DNA from: an archaeon
GTDB lineage: Archaea; Nanobdellota; Nanobdellia; Woesearchaeales; GW2011-AR9
Direction: 5' to 3'
Assembly: GCA_023266155.1 (NCBI GenBank)
Contig: JAHFRS010000052.1
Location: 2,370 to 7,524, forward strand
Length of the DNA stretch: 5,155 nt
In this document: positions 1 to 5,155 of the stretch, piece by piece
Position numbering within the stretch: the first letter of the stretch is position 1
How the letters are laid out: each line of letters begins with the position of its first letter
The notes under the pieces: generated by a model
Databases searched by the model: none
Told to the model about the DNA's origin: nothing
Seen by the model: the letters and a program-made list of their open reading frames with translations, nothing else
Made by a program: the position numbers and the translations under genes

Positions 1-4
1 CCAT
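1..4 (-). CDS. Probable start of an unidentified minus-strand gene (cut by window edge)
   Basis: Only the ATG (complement of 2-4) and one further base are inside the window, so the product cannot be named. The call rests on context. A purine-rich GGAGAG (complement of 10-15) lies five bases before the ATG, which is good Shine-Dalgarno spacing. A strong BRE/TATA element lies about 100 bases upstream on the same strand. The gene would continue the direction of the four other genes, downstream of PAN. It would differ from three of the other starts here in having a leader of about 75 bases and an SD. A chance ATG cannot be excluded. Confidence 0.35.
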
Positions 5-9
5 TTTTA

Positions 10-15
10 CTCTCC
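10..15 (-). promoter_or_regulatory. Shine-Dalgarno site for the edge gene
   Basis: GGAGAG on the minus strand sits five bases before an ATG at 4-2. It matches the archaeal anti-SD complement (core GGAG). A small hairpin in the same putative leader, AGAGT/ACTCT with a three-base loop (40-52), lies upstream and does not cover it. Confidence 0.4.
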
Positions 16-98
16 GGTCCCAAAATAAATCTTCCAGAAAGAGTTTAACTCTCACTTTTGTCTATTTCGGGTGCTTCAGATGGTCAAAGAAAGGGCTG

Positions 99-113
99 TT
101 TTATAAACTTTAC
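99..113 (-). promoter_or_regulatory. Leftward BRE/TATA promoter for the edge gene
   Basis: On the minus strand GTAAAG (113-108) is followed by TTTATAAAA (107-99), a close match to the archaeal BRE plus TATA layout. Using the 29-30 base TATA-to-start distance seen for the other genes, transcription would begin near 78 and leave a leader of about 75 bases before the ATG at 4. Its core is the mirror image of the rightward TATA at 122-128. Confidence 0.5.
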
Positions 114-117
114 GAGC

Positions 118-129
118 AAAATTTATAAG
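118..129 (+). promoter_or_regulatory. Possible rightward BRE/TATA promoter
   Basis: AAAA (118-121) followed by TTTATAAG (122-129) resembles an archaeal BRE/TATA pair reading rightward. The local spacing rule predicts a start near 151. No credible protein gene follows: the first plus-strand starts give peptides of 3-7 codons, and the longer frame from 252 runs antisense to PAN. If the promoter is active, the product is more likely a small RNA or an antisense transcript to the PAN 3' end. TATA cores are nearly palindromic, so the direction is not certain. Confidence 0.35.
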
Positions 130-150
130 CGAGCAGAAACAGGCTTTATC

Positions 151-230
151 ATAAGAGTGAATAGCGCGATGATTAGGTGAACACCATTTCCATCATGGAA
201 TACGGAAAGTAACTGCTGAGCGCTCACAGA
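151..230 (+). ncRNA. Possible small structured RNA (speculative)
   Basis: A five-pair stem AGCGC (163-167) / GCGCT (220-224) encloses an inner hairpin: TTCC (188-191) and GGAA (197-200) around a five-base loop, extended by CC (184-185) with GG (204-205). The outer stem is followed by GATG (168-171) opposite CTGA (216-219), which recalls C/D-box pairing, and ACA follows the stem at 226-228, as in H/ACA RNAs. Neither class fits well. The outer stem is continuous, without the kink-turn bulge, there is no clear C'/D' pair, and the pocket-to-ACA distance (about 20 bases) is longer than the usual 14-16. A possible promoter with a predicted start near 151 is the main support. Ends are estimates. Confidence 0.22.
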
Positions 231-278
231 TCTTCTGTTGTTGATGAAGTTATGATTTTAAGAATCTTTCAACTCTTT

Positions 279-1511
279 CTACCCAAACAACTCTTCCGCT
301 CCCTCATCGTCATCGTCCAGCCGGATTTTTTCAATCGCCGCCAGAAAATCATTTTGCGCCACAAACTCTCGCTCTTCCCGAATGGCCATATAACCTGCTT
401 CCGTGCACACCGCCATGATTTCAGCACCGCTAAAACCCTGCAGTAAAGAAACAAGTTCACTGAGTTTGACTTTCCGCAGGTTCATCTTCTTGGTGTGAAC
501 ATTAAGAATGTCAATAATTCCCTGCTCGTTTGGCAAGCCAACTTCAATCAAGCGATCCAGCCGGCCGGGACGGATAATGGCATTATCAAGGATGTCAATC
601 CGATTGGTCGCGGCAATCACCTTGACGTTGCCTAAATGTTTAAACCCGTCAATTTCTGCCAGTAACTGCATGAAAGTGCGGTTAACTTCCCGTTCTCCGG
701 AGGTGCCATTTTCCATTCTGCTGGCAGCAAGAGCATCAATTTCGTCAATGAAAATGATGGCAGGAGCTTTACTGCGGGCTAAGGCAAAAATATCTTTCAC
801 TAACTTCGCTCCTTCACCAATAAATTTCTGAACTAATTCCGAGCCCACCACTTCAATAAACGTCGCGTCAGTGCTATTGGCAACGGCCTTCGCCAACAGC
901 GTCTTTCCCGTTCCCGGAGGTCCGTACAGTAGAATACCTTTAGGCGGCTGAATGCCGACAGCTTCAAAAATCTGTGGGTTTTTGAGCGGCAATTCAATCA
1001 CTTCCTTAACCTCTTCAATTTCTGACTTTAATCCCCCGATCGCCGCCCAATTTTCCGTGGGCTTATGGATATTGACAAATTTTTCTACGTCGAGATTGCT
1101 GGCAACGGTCACTTTTTCCACAATATTAAGTGTTTTCTGATCCACTAAAACCGTATCTTGACACTGTAATTGCTGAATTTCCTGCGCCACTTGACAGTAA
1201 AATTTGTTGCCATTCGGCAGCCTGATGATCGCTTTGTTCTGTGGCAAAACAGTAGAAACTTCGGCGACTAATAATGCCGGTTTTTTCAGTCCGGTCAATT
1301 CCCGGTTGGCGTTATTGAACGCTTCTCGCAACATTCCCGTTTCTTCTTCCAGCCGGCTGAGGGTGTGGTTCATGATCCGATTTTCCTGTTCTAGCCTCTC
1401 CAACGATTCCGCCAGGATCGTTCCTTCTTCCAGAGAAAGCTCTTCAGAATACAACACTTTTTTATCAATTTTGCCGGACTCACTGCTGTTAGCAAGGCTT
1501 TTTTCGATCAT
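279..1511 (-). CDS. pan: Proteasome-activating nucleotidase (AAA+ ATPase, PAN/Rpt family)
   Basis: Hexameric cytoplasmic ATPase that recognises, unfolds and translocates proteins into the 20S proteasome; it is the archaeal counterpart of the 19S Rpt ring. The 410 residues follow the full family plan (Methanocaldococcus PAN is about 430). An N-terminal coiled coil (about 28-74) ends at a Pro near 78 and is followed by an OB-type domain (about 79-138). The AAA module has Walker A GPPGTGKT (197-204), pore loop KFIG (229-232), Walker B IIFIDEID (252-259), sensor-1 AATN (300-303), arginine-finger motif RPGRLDR (314-320), and a helical lid with GFSGAE (359-364). All catalytic residues look intact. 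An acidic stretch near 399-407 precedes the C-terminal LFG, which is Hb-Phe-X where the docking motif is normally Hb-Tyr-X. The chosen start is the ATG at 1511, 29 bases from its TATA; a TTG one codon earlier is possible. The coiled coil plus OB argues against Cdc48/VAT-type ATPases. Confidence 0.95.
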   Translation of the reverse strand: MIEKSLANSSESGKIDKKVLYSEELSLEEGTILAESLERLEQENRIMNHTLSRLEEETGMLREAFNNANRELTGLKKPALLVAEVSTVLPQNKAIIRLPNGNKFYCQVAQEIQQLQCQDTVLVDQKTLNIVEKVTVASNLDVEKFVNIHKPTENWAAIGGLKSEIEEVKEVIELPLKNPQIFEAVGIQPPKGILLYGPPGTGKTLLAKAVANSTDATFIEVVGSELVQKFIGEGAKLVKDIFALARSKAPAIIFIDEIDALAASRMENGTSGEREVNRTFMQLLAEIDGFKHLGNVKVIAATNRIDILDNAIIRPGRLDRLIEVGLPNEQGIIDILNVHTKKMNLRKVKLSELVSLLQGFSGAEIMAVCTEAGYMAIREEREFVAQNDFLAAIEKIRLDDDDEGAEELFG

Positions 1512-1532
1512 CAATTCTAAATTCCTGTTGAC

Positions 1533-1544
1533 TTTTTAAAGGTT
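1533..1544 (-). promoter_or_regulatory. PAN promoter (BRE/TATA), leaderless type
   Basis: On the minus strand AACC (1544-1541) is followed by TTTAAAAA (1540-1533). The first T of the TATA element is 29 bases from the A of the ATG at 1511, so transcription is predicted to begin at or near the start codon. An AGGAA at 1526-1522 looks like an SD, but it would lie upstream of that transcription start and so outside the mRNA. The same AACC-TTT arrangement and spacing precede the two other readable transcription units. Confidence 0.55.
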
Positions 1545-1559
1545 GTGAGGCTTATTTTG

Positions 1560-1564
1560 AAAAA
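1560..1564 (-). terminator. Possible oligo-T terminator of the transglutaminase gene
   Basis: The minus strand carries a T5 run about 40 bases past the transglutaminase stop codon. Archaeal termination often uses short U-tracts, but one T5 run is weak evidence. It also belongs to one arm of the inverted repeat. Confidence 0.2.
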
Positions 1565-1602
1565 GTCAAGGAAACGTAGGATGTTCGGTTGACACATACT
1601 CT

Positions 1603-3561
1603 CTACCAAAACAGGCCCAGAAAACTATTAAACCATAATTTCATCTTCCCCGCCAGGCCAGAAGCCGTTCCGGGAATTAACAGAATTTGCTTCTCTGAAA
1701 ATAGTTTTCCTTCTTTATCTTTCCACAGCACGGCAATTTTAAATTCATTGTTCTTCCCGATTCTCCGTCCGTCAAAGTCTAACTGGAAAGTCTGTAGTCC
1801 AGTCATCTTTTCCACTTCAATCTTCTGTTCCGTCCCTAATCCCTCCGCAATGATGATCAAATCCTGTGGCTCGGTGAACGACGTTTTTTGCAGAACAATG
1901 GTAAGAGCGATAGGATTATCCAGCGTCAGCAGTTCTGACGCAGAAAGATTCAAGGCCAAAGCGGGATCATCCCGTACGACATATTCCAGCACTGACCTTT
2001 TTTCCACTAGCTCATTCTCGGCGCTGACGACAGCTTTCTGCCAGCCCACAAGGTTGCCGGTAATCTTTACAGAAGCACTCCACTCCTGATTGATCGCCAA
2101 ATTAATCACATCACAAACGCCTTCCAGGCAGAAATTCACGCCGCGCAAATTAGCATTTCCCGTATTCTTGATACGGCACACAACATCAGCGCTCTGCCCC
2201 CATTTAAGCTCGTGGGGGTAATCACAATCAAAGGCAATCTTGCGGGAATAACTTTTTTCTTCATCTTTCACGACCAGCTGCTGGATGTCTTGCTGGGAAT
2301 AAAATTGGTTCCCGTTTTGCACCACAAACAGGTCCTGTACGGAAACATTTTTTTCCGTGTAAATATTGGTGGGAAAAGTGTAAAGATAATTCTTATCTAA
2401 CGTTGCGGGAACTCTGATGATCCAGAACGTTTCCCTGGTTTCTTTCGGTAGTAGCAGGATGGTGCGCTTGTTTTTGCCGATAATATCTAGTTCCGGGGGA
2501 ATCGACAGCTGTAAGGTGGATGAGGCATAATAATCAGCGTTATTTTTGACAATGCCTTTCACTAAATTATAACTGCCAAAACCAGTTTCCGTCGCGAGAA
2601 TTTCCTGTTCCAATTCTATGTCGTCAGGAAGATGATTTCCCTTTTTGATTATGCTGGCGCTTACTTTCAACGGCTGCGCGTCCAGATTGACATCATGGGC
2701 CAGCCATTCATATTTAGTAGCAGGCTCTTGTGGGTCAAAGCCATCTCTCAGCTTGATGTGGGTGACGTCGACATAGCCATATTCGCCAAAAGCAATGTCA
2801 AAACTGACCCAGCCGATATCTGGAAAATAGACTTCCGCCCAGCCATGCGGCTGCCAGGGGGCATCAAATAAATCTGAAGTGGTGTAGCTGACGCCTGAAA
2901 CAAATCGTGCCGGAATACCGACAGCTCTGGCCATGGCGACGAATAACGAGGTCATTTCATCACAGACACCTTCTTTATTCTCCAGCACCCAGCTGGCTTT
3001 CTGTGATGTTTCCGCGGTTAACGTGGTCAAATCATATTTTACATTTTCATCCACCCAATTGGCAAGTTTGAAGACGGCTTTATACATATCATCTTCCCCT
3101 TCGACCAGCTCGGTAGCTTTCGCGACAACGGTAGGGTCAGTGGAATCAATCGTTTCCGTAGGTTGAAGATATTGTTCCAATCCCTGAATCGACTCTGCAG
3201 GTAAAGGAAAAGGCATTTTGCTTTTAACTTTCAGCCGTTGATCCTTGGTTTTAATTCTGGCGCTGTAGCCAAATTTTTTTGTTCCCAATTGCTGGTCATC
3301 CCACCGAAATAGAATTTTAGTGTCCTGAGAAGTTCCGCTGGTATCAAGACTAACGATGTTCTGGCGGAAATCTTTCTGTGGGTACAGTAATAATTGGGTG
3401 GTTACGTCTTGAACAGTAGGATTGTTGCCTTGCGCTTCCAACGTAAATCCGCCCGTGATGTCCAACTGAACTTCCAGCGAATCCTGCAGATAGAGATTAT
3501 TCTGGGCAGTGGCGGTGAGTGCGAGAATAATGAGCAGTGTGAGGAGCGTAATTGTGCGCAT
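1603..3561 (-). CDS. Exported transglutaminase-like (papain-fold) protein with Ig-like repeats
   Basis: A 652-residue protein likely exported and either released or membrane-tethered. It begins with a signal peptide: Arg2, a hydrophobic core at about 4-17, and a TATAQ boundary near 16-20, without a lipobox Cys. A beta-rich region (about 25-115) and helices (about 120-195) lead into a transglutaminase-core fold. There the Cys-His-Asp triad is visible as C200 (GVCDE), H239 (PHGWAEVYF) and D255 (WVSFD), so the enzyme looks competent. In archaea such domains usually act as thiol proteases or acyl/peptide transferases; the substrate is unknown. The rest (about 300-630) is beta-rich and resembles tandem Ig/CARDB-like modules. 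Four cysteines (446, 462, 478, 483) cluster in one of them and could form disulfides. The last residues (about 640-652) are aromatic and hydrophobic but too short for a normal membrane span. The ATG at 3561 lies 29 bases from a TATA element and has no SD, so the mRNA is probably leaderless. Confidence 0.85.
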   Translation of the reverse strand: MRTITLLTLLIILALTATAQNNLYLQDSLEVQLDITGGFTLEAQGNNPTVQDVTTQLLLYPQKDFRQNIVSLDTSGTSQDTKILFRWDDQQLGTKKFGYSARIKTKDQRLKVKSKMPFPLPAESIQGLEQYLQPTETIDSTDPTVVAKATELVEGEDDMYKAVFKLANWVDENVKYDLTTLTAETSQKASWVLENKEGVCDEMTSLFVAMARAVGIPARFVSGVSYTTSDLFDAPWQPHGWAEVYFPDIGWVSFDIAFGEYGYVDVTHIKLRDGFDPQEPATKYEWLAHDVNLDAQPLKVSASIIKKGNHLPDDIELEQEILATETGFGSYNLVKGIVKNNADYYASSTLQLSIPPELDIIGKNKRTILLLPKETRETFWIIRVPATLDKNYLYTFPTNIYTEKNVSVQDLFVVQNGNQFYSQQDIQQLVVKDEEKSYSRKIAFDCDYPHELKWGQSADVVCRIKNTGNANLRGVNFCLEGVCDVINLAINQEWSASVKITGNLVGWQKAVVSAENELVEKRSVLEYVVRDDPALALNLSASELLTLDNPIALTIVLQKTSFTEPQDLIIIAEGLGTEQKIEVEKMTGLQTFQLDFDGRRIGKNNEFKIAVLWKDKEGKLFSEKQILLIPGTASGLAGKMKLWFNSFLGLFW

Positions 3562-3582
3562 CTTCAGCGGATAGGGATGAGA

Positions 3583-3594
3583 ATTATAAAGGTT
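3583..3594 (-). promoter_or_regulatory. Transglutaminase gene promoter (BRE/TATA), leaderless type
   Basis: On the minus strand AACC (3594-3591) precedes TTTATAAT (3590-3583). The first T is 29 bases from the A of the ATG at 3561, which predicts a transcript starting at the initiation codon. No SD-like sequence lies just before that ATG. The promoter makes this gene a unit separate from the rimK operon upstream. Confidence 0.65.
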
Positions 3595-3624
3595 ACTCCT
3601 TTCTGCACGTTACCCCCAGAATCC

Positions 3625-3645
3625 AAAAACAGTTCTTTGTGAAAA
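3625..3645 (-). terminator. Possible oligo-T terminator of the retropepsin-rimK operon
   Basis: After the rimK stop the minus strand has a T4 run (3645-3642) and then a T5 run (3629-3625), with no convincing hairpin. This is compatible with a weak archaeal U-tract terminator upstream of the next promoter. Confidence 0.22.
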
Positions 3646-3653
3646 TAACAACG

Positions 3654-4739
3654 CTAAATATGTTCAATCTCAACTTTTCCTTTTCGCACCTTGATGGCAT
3701 ACTCTTTCCGTTCCGTAAAATCAGCCATCTTGGTGACAAATTCCGGCAAGAGAATCCGTTCGCCGCGAAATTGTAAATGTGTCACGATCTGGCGGTTCAT
3801 CTCCATTTGTTGTTCCGCTCCTAGCTCAAGAGCTTTTAATACTTCTGTGGCTTGAGTTGTTTTTCTTTGTGTGAGTGCTTTCTCCGTCTGCTGTCGCAGG
3901 AAATGGGCAATCTCATTCGCAAGATTCAGTGGAGAAACTTGGCTCAGCCCCTGCAACCCGGGAGAAATGTTGGCTTCGATAACCAATGGACCAGAAGGTC
4001 CCTCCAGGATATCTACACCGCAAATGTCCGCCTGTAACGCTTTGGCGGTATCCAAGGCTACGTTAATAGCCCCGCGGCTTAATTGCACCGCCTCCCCAGT
4101 ACCGCCGGCATGAATATTAGCACGTTTTTCTTCTTGTTGCGCCCGGCGTTTCATCGCCGCAACGACTTTATCTCCTACGACTAATGCGCGGATATCGGTG
4201 CTGCCAGTTTCGATATATTCTTGAATGATAAATGGTTGTTTTAATGCCCCCAAAGCATCCAGCAGTGAGGAGGCGGAACTATAAGAATCAGCAAACATCA
4301 CGCCTTTGCCCTGTGTGCCTTCAGGAAATTTCATGACCACGGGATACGTCACTTTTTTGAGCAATTCTCGGGCCGCATCAACCGTTGGGGAAAGGTAGGT
4401 TTTAGGCATGGGGATATTGTGCTGCTGCAGCATCAGATGAGTCAGAAGTTTGTTATGGATAATGGTGAATGAATTTGCGGATAGCGGCATATACGGGATG
4501 TTCCCTTCCGACAAAGCGGCAATGGAACGAAGCAGCGGGGCATAGCGAAATGAACCTTTCAGGTACAGACAGTCATACTGTTCTATTTTTTTCCCCAGAT
4601 ACAAAATACCGGCTTCTTTGCCAAGATGAACTTCAATATTTTTGAGATCAATAAAATCAACGTTGTCAAAATGGTTTTTCATCGCCTCAAAGGTCATGAC
4701 TGAACTGGTACTGCCTAAACTGATAAGTCCTGCTTTCAT
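3654..4739 (-). CDS. rimK: RimK-family ATP-grasp ligase with a C-terminal extension
   Basis: ATP-dependent carboxylate-amine ligase. Family members add glutamate to the C-terminus of ribosomal protein S6, to cofactors (CofF, MptN) or to carrier proteins (LysX); the target here is unknown. A pre-ATP-grasp domain fills about 1-95. The ATP-grasp fold (about 97-283) shows NK (96-97), a nucleotide-binding Lys137 in VVMKF, a Gly-rich loop GTQGKG (141-146), IIQEYIE (171-177), DIRALVVG (182-189), a NIHAGG loop (208-213), and metal ligands D243, E255 and N257 (IEANISPG). Residues about 284-361 exceed the roughly 300-residue RimK norm: a helical stretch, then a basic beta-rich end resembling an AbrB-type hairpin. 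The ATG at 4739 is chosen because it starts the family-like MKAGLISLGS, overlaps the upstream stop as ATGA, and follows an AAGGA by six bases. A frame open further upstream is not needed. Confidence 0.9.
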   Translation of the reverse strand: MKAGLISLGSTSSVMTFEAMKNHFDNVDFIDLKNIEVHLGKEAGILYLGKKIEQYDCLYLKGSFRYAPLLRSIAALSEGNIPYMPLSANSFTIIHNKLLTHLMLQQHNIPMPKTYLSPTVDAARELLKKVTYPVVMKFPEGTQGKGVMFADSYSSASSLLDALGALKQPFIIQEYIETGSTDIRALVVGDKVVAAMKRRAQQEEKRANIHAGGTGEAVQLSRGAINVALDTAKALQADICGVDILEGPSGPLVIEANISPGLQGLSQVSPLNLANEIAHFLRQQTEKALTQRKTTQATEVLKALELGAEQQMEMNRQIVTHLQFRGERILLPEFVTKMADFTERKEYAIKVRKGKVEIEHI

Positions 4740-5119
4740 GGCCATTCCTTCGGTGATCTGTTCTGGTGCTTTCCCCATTCTTTCTGAGGATCAATGAGAA
4801 AGTTGCCTTTTTTGAGAATGTTTTGTCCAATCAAGACCGGATATGACATATGGCTGCGATCAACCAACGAAAATTCTTCCGTGATGGTTAATCCCTCCAT
4901 CCTGATTTTAGCCGTCACGATCGGACGATGCCGGACGCCTGACGCAGATTTGATGAGTTTAGATTTATGGCTCTGGCTCAAATCAAGTTTAGCTGCAAGA
5001 TTTATATCAAGGGATGAACTGGTTGCACCCGTATCAATACGAGCGAGAATTGTCTGTTGCTGTTGTGGGCCAATCAAAGTAACATTTTCGATCAATCCCA
5101 AAATGATTTTCTTCCCCAT
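4736..5119 (-). CDS. Retropepsin-like aspartic protease (RimB / PF05618-type)
   Basis: A 127-residue protein of the single-domain retropepsin-like family, often annotated 'ATP-dependent zinc protease' or RimB. There is no signal peptide or membrane segment, so it should be cytoplasmic. The N-terminal GKKIILGLIENVTLIG resembles the family opening. The active-site motif DTGA (29-32) sits in ARIDTGATSSSL. The flap-side strand pair and the second hydrophobic-Gly motif appear as YPVLIGQNIL (93-102), then FLIDP (107-111). Having one DTGA per chain, it should act as a dimer, as in retropepsins. No HExxH zinc site is present. It overlaps rimK by four bases (ATGA), and PF05618 proteins are commonly paired with RimK-like ligases; in Pseudomonas RimABK, RimB is implicated as a protease opposing RimK. 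The ATG at 5119 is 30 bases from a TATA element; the TTG at 5131 would lie upstream of the predicted transcript start. Confidence 0.85.
   Translation of the reverse strand: MGKKIILGLIENVTLIGPQQQQTILARIDTGATSSSLDINLAAKLDLSQSHKSKLIKSASGVRHRPIVTAKIRMEGLTITEEFSLVDRSHMSYPVLIGQNILKKGNFLIDPQKEWGKHQNRSPKEWP
4746..4750 (-). promoter_or_regulatory. Ribosome binding site of rimK that fixes its start
   Basis: AAGGA on the minus strand, inside the end of the retropepsin gene, lies six bases before the ATG at 4739. It favours that ATG over the in-frame ATG at 4745, which directly abuts the SD, and over starts further upstream. It fits an internal operon gene that needs an SD, unlike the leaderless first genes. 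Confidence 0.65.
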
Positions 5120-5141
5120 GGAAAACGTCAATTCTGCGTGG

Positions 5142-5153
5142 TTTTAAAAGGTT
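5142..5153 (-). promoter_or_regulatory. Promoter of the retropepsin-rimK operon (BRE/TATA), leaderless type
   Basis: On the minus strand AACC (5153-5150) precedes TTTTAAAA (5149-5142). The first T is 30 bases from the A of the ATG at 5119, and no SD is present there. Only two bases of upstream context remain in the window, so regulatory sites further out cannot be judged. Confidence 0.55.
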
Positions 5154-5155
5154 TT

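Larger units (their letters stand above)
1528..1569. repeat. Perfect 10+10 base inverted repeat around the PAN promoter
   Basis: TTGACTTTTT (1528-1537) and AAAAAGTCAA (1560-1569) are exact reverse complements separated by 22 bases. The left arm overlaps the PAN TATA element and its downstream side; the right arm lies 16 bases upstream of the AACC element. The arrangement could be two half-sites for a regulator that blocks or assists TBP/TFB binding. It could also form a stem-loop in read-through mRNA from the upstream gene, with an oligo-T run acting as a weak terminator. Function is inferred only. Confidence 0.6.

Noticed and set aside
163..224. Confident C/D-box guide RNA or tRNA-like gene
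   Set aside because: The stem is continuous where a kink-turn needs a three-base bulge, box C would be GCGATGA with a mismatch, C'/D' are not recognisable, and there is no T-loop or anticodon arm.
252..446. Plus-strand frame of 64 codons that a rightward promoter near 118-129 could transcribe
   Set aside because: It overlaps the PAN 3' end in antisense, has no SD and no recognisable motif.
508..831. Plus-strand frame of 107 codons inside pan
   Set aside because: Antisense to the Walker B, SRH and arginine-finger coding region, whose conservation explains the open frame.
1589..2089. Open frame of 166 codons on the plus strand
   Set aside because: It lies wholly or mostly antisense to the transglutaminase gene, has a composition like a reverse-frame translation (Ser/Pro/Phe rich), and shows no recognisable domain or start signal.
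3654..4739. LysX/ArgX amino-acid biosynthesis ligase
   Set aside because: No LysW-type carrier or lysine/arginine pathway gene is nearby and the partner is a retropepsin; a cofactor ligase (CofF/MptN) remains possible but is not supported by context.
4740..4778. N-terminal extension of rimK by 13 codons
   Set aside because: It would lengthen the gene overlap to over 40 bases and lacks a suitably placed SD, while the ATG at 4739 has an AAGGA and the conserved family N-terminus.
4736..5119. Annotation as ATP-dependent zinc protease
   Set aside because: There is no zinc-binding HExxH and no nucleotide-binding motif; DTGA and the retropepsin pattern show an aspartic-protease fold. The zinc name is a legacy label for the family.
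4794..5147. Plus-strand frame of 117 codons opposite the retropepsin gene
   Set aside because: The minus strand carries the family motifs DTGA and LIG; the plus frame has none.
1..5155. CRISPR array, insertion sequence, attachment site or other mobile element
   Set aside because: No direct repeats with regular spacing, transposase or integrase motif, or terminal repeats were seen; gene order and composition are uniform.

Overview
The window looks archaeal. It encodes a proteasome-activating nucleotidase (PAN). Its promoters have a BRE/TATA layout, and three of the four readable starts sit 29-30 bases downstream of the TATA element with no ribosome binding site, as expected for leaderless mRNAs. 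Moderate GC, compact genes, a secreted transglutaminase-like protein and a RimK-type ligase are compatible with a DPANN lineage such as Woesearchaeota/Nanoarchaeota. That placement rests on general resemblance and was not tested.

Layout: all recognised genes are on the minus strand, so transcription runs right to left. At the right edge, a retropepsin-like protease (4736-5119) and a RimK-family ATP-grasp ligase (3654-4739) form a two-gene operon with an ATGA stop/start overlap. A 92-base gap with a promoter leads to a 652-residue exported transglutaminase-like protein (1603-3561). A 91-base gap holding a promoter and a perfect 10+10 base inverted repeat leads to PAN (279-1511). The last 278 bases (1-278) contain no recognised complete gene. 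They hold a divergent pair of TATA elements, a possible small rightward RNA, and at the edge a Shine-Dalgarno plus ATG that probably open the next minus-strand gene.

How the genes may work together: the RimK-like enzyme probably adds amino acids, typically glutamate, to a protein or small-molecule acceptor. The coupled retropepsin-like protein may act against it by trimming or processing the same target. PAN unfolds cytoplasmic proteins and feeds them to the 20S proteasome. The transglutaminase-like protein would act outside the membrane as a protease or acyltransferase. The retropepsin/RimK/transglutaminase neighbourhood recalls bacterial gene clusters that pair the same three families. I see no clearly new system. 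The best leads are the extended C-terminus of the RimK protein, the non-canonical proteasome-docking tail of PAN, the consistent leaderless promoter grammar, and the structured 278-base region.
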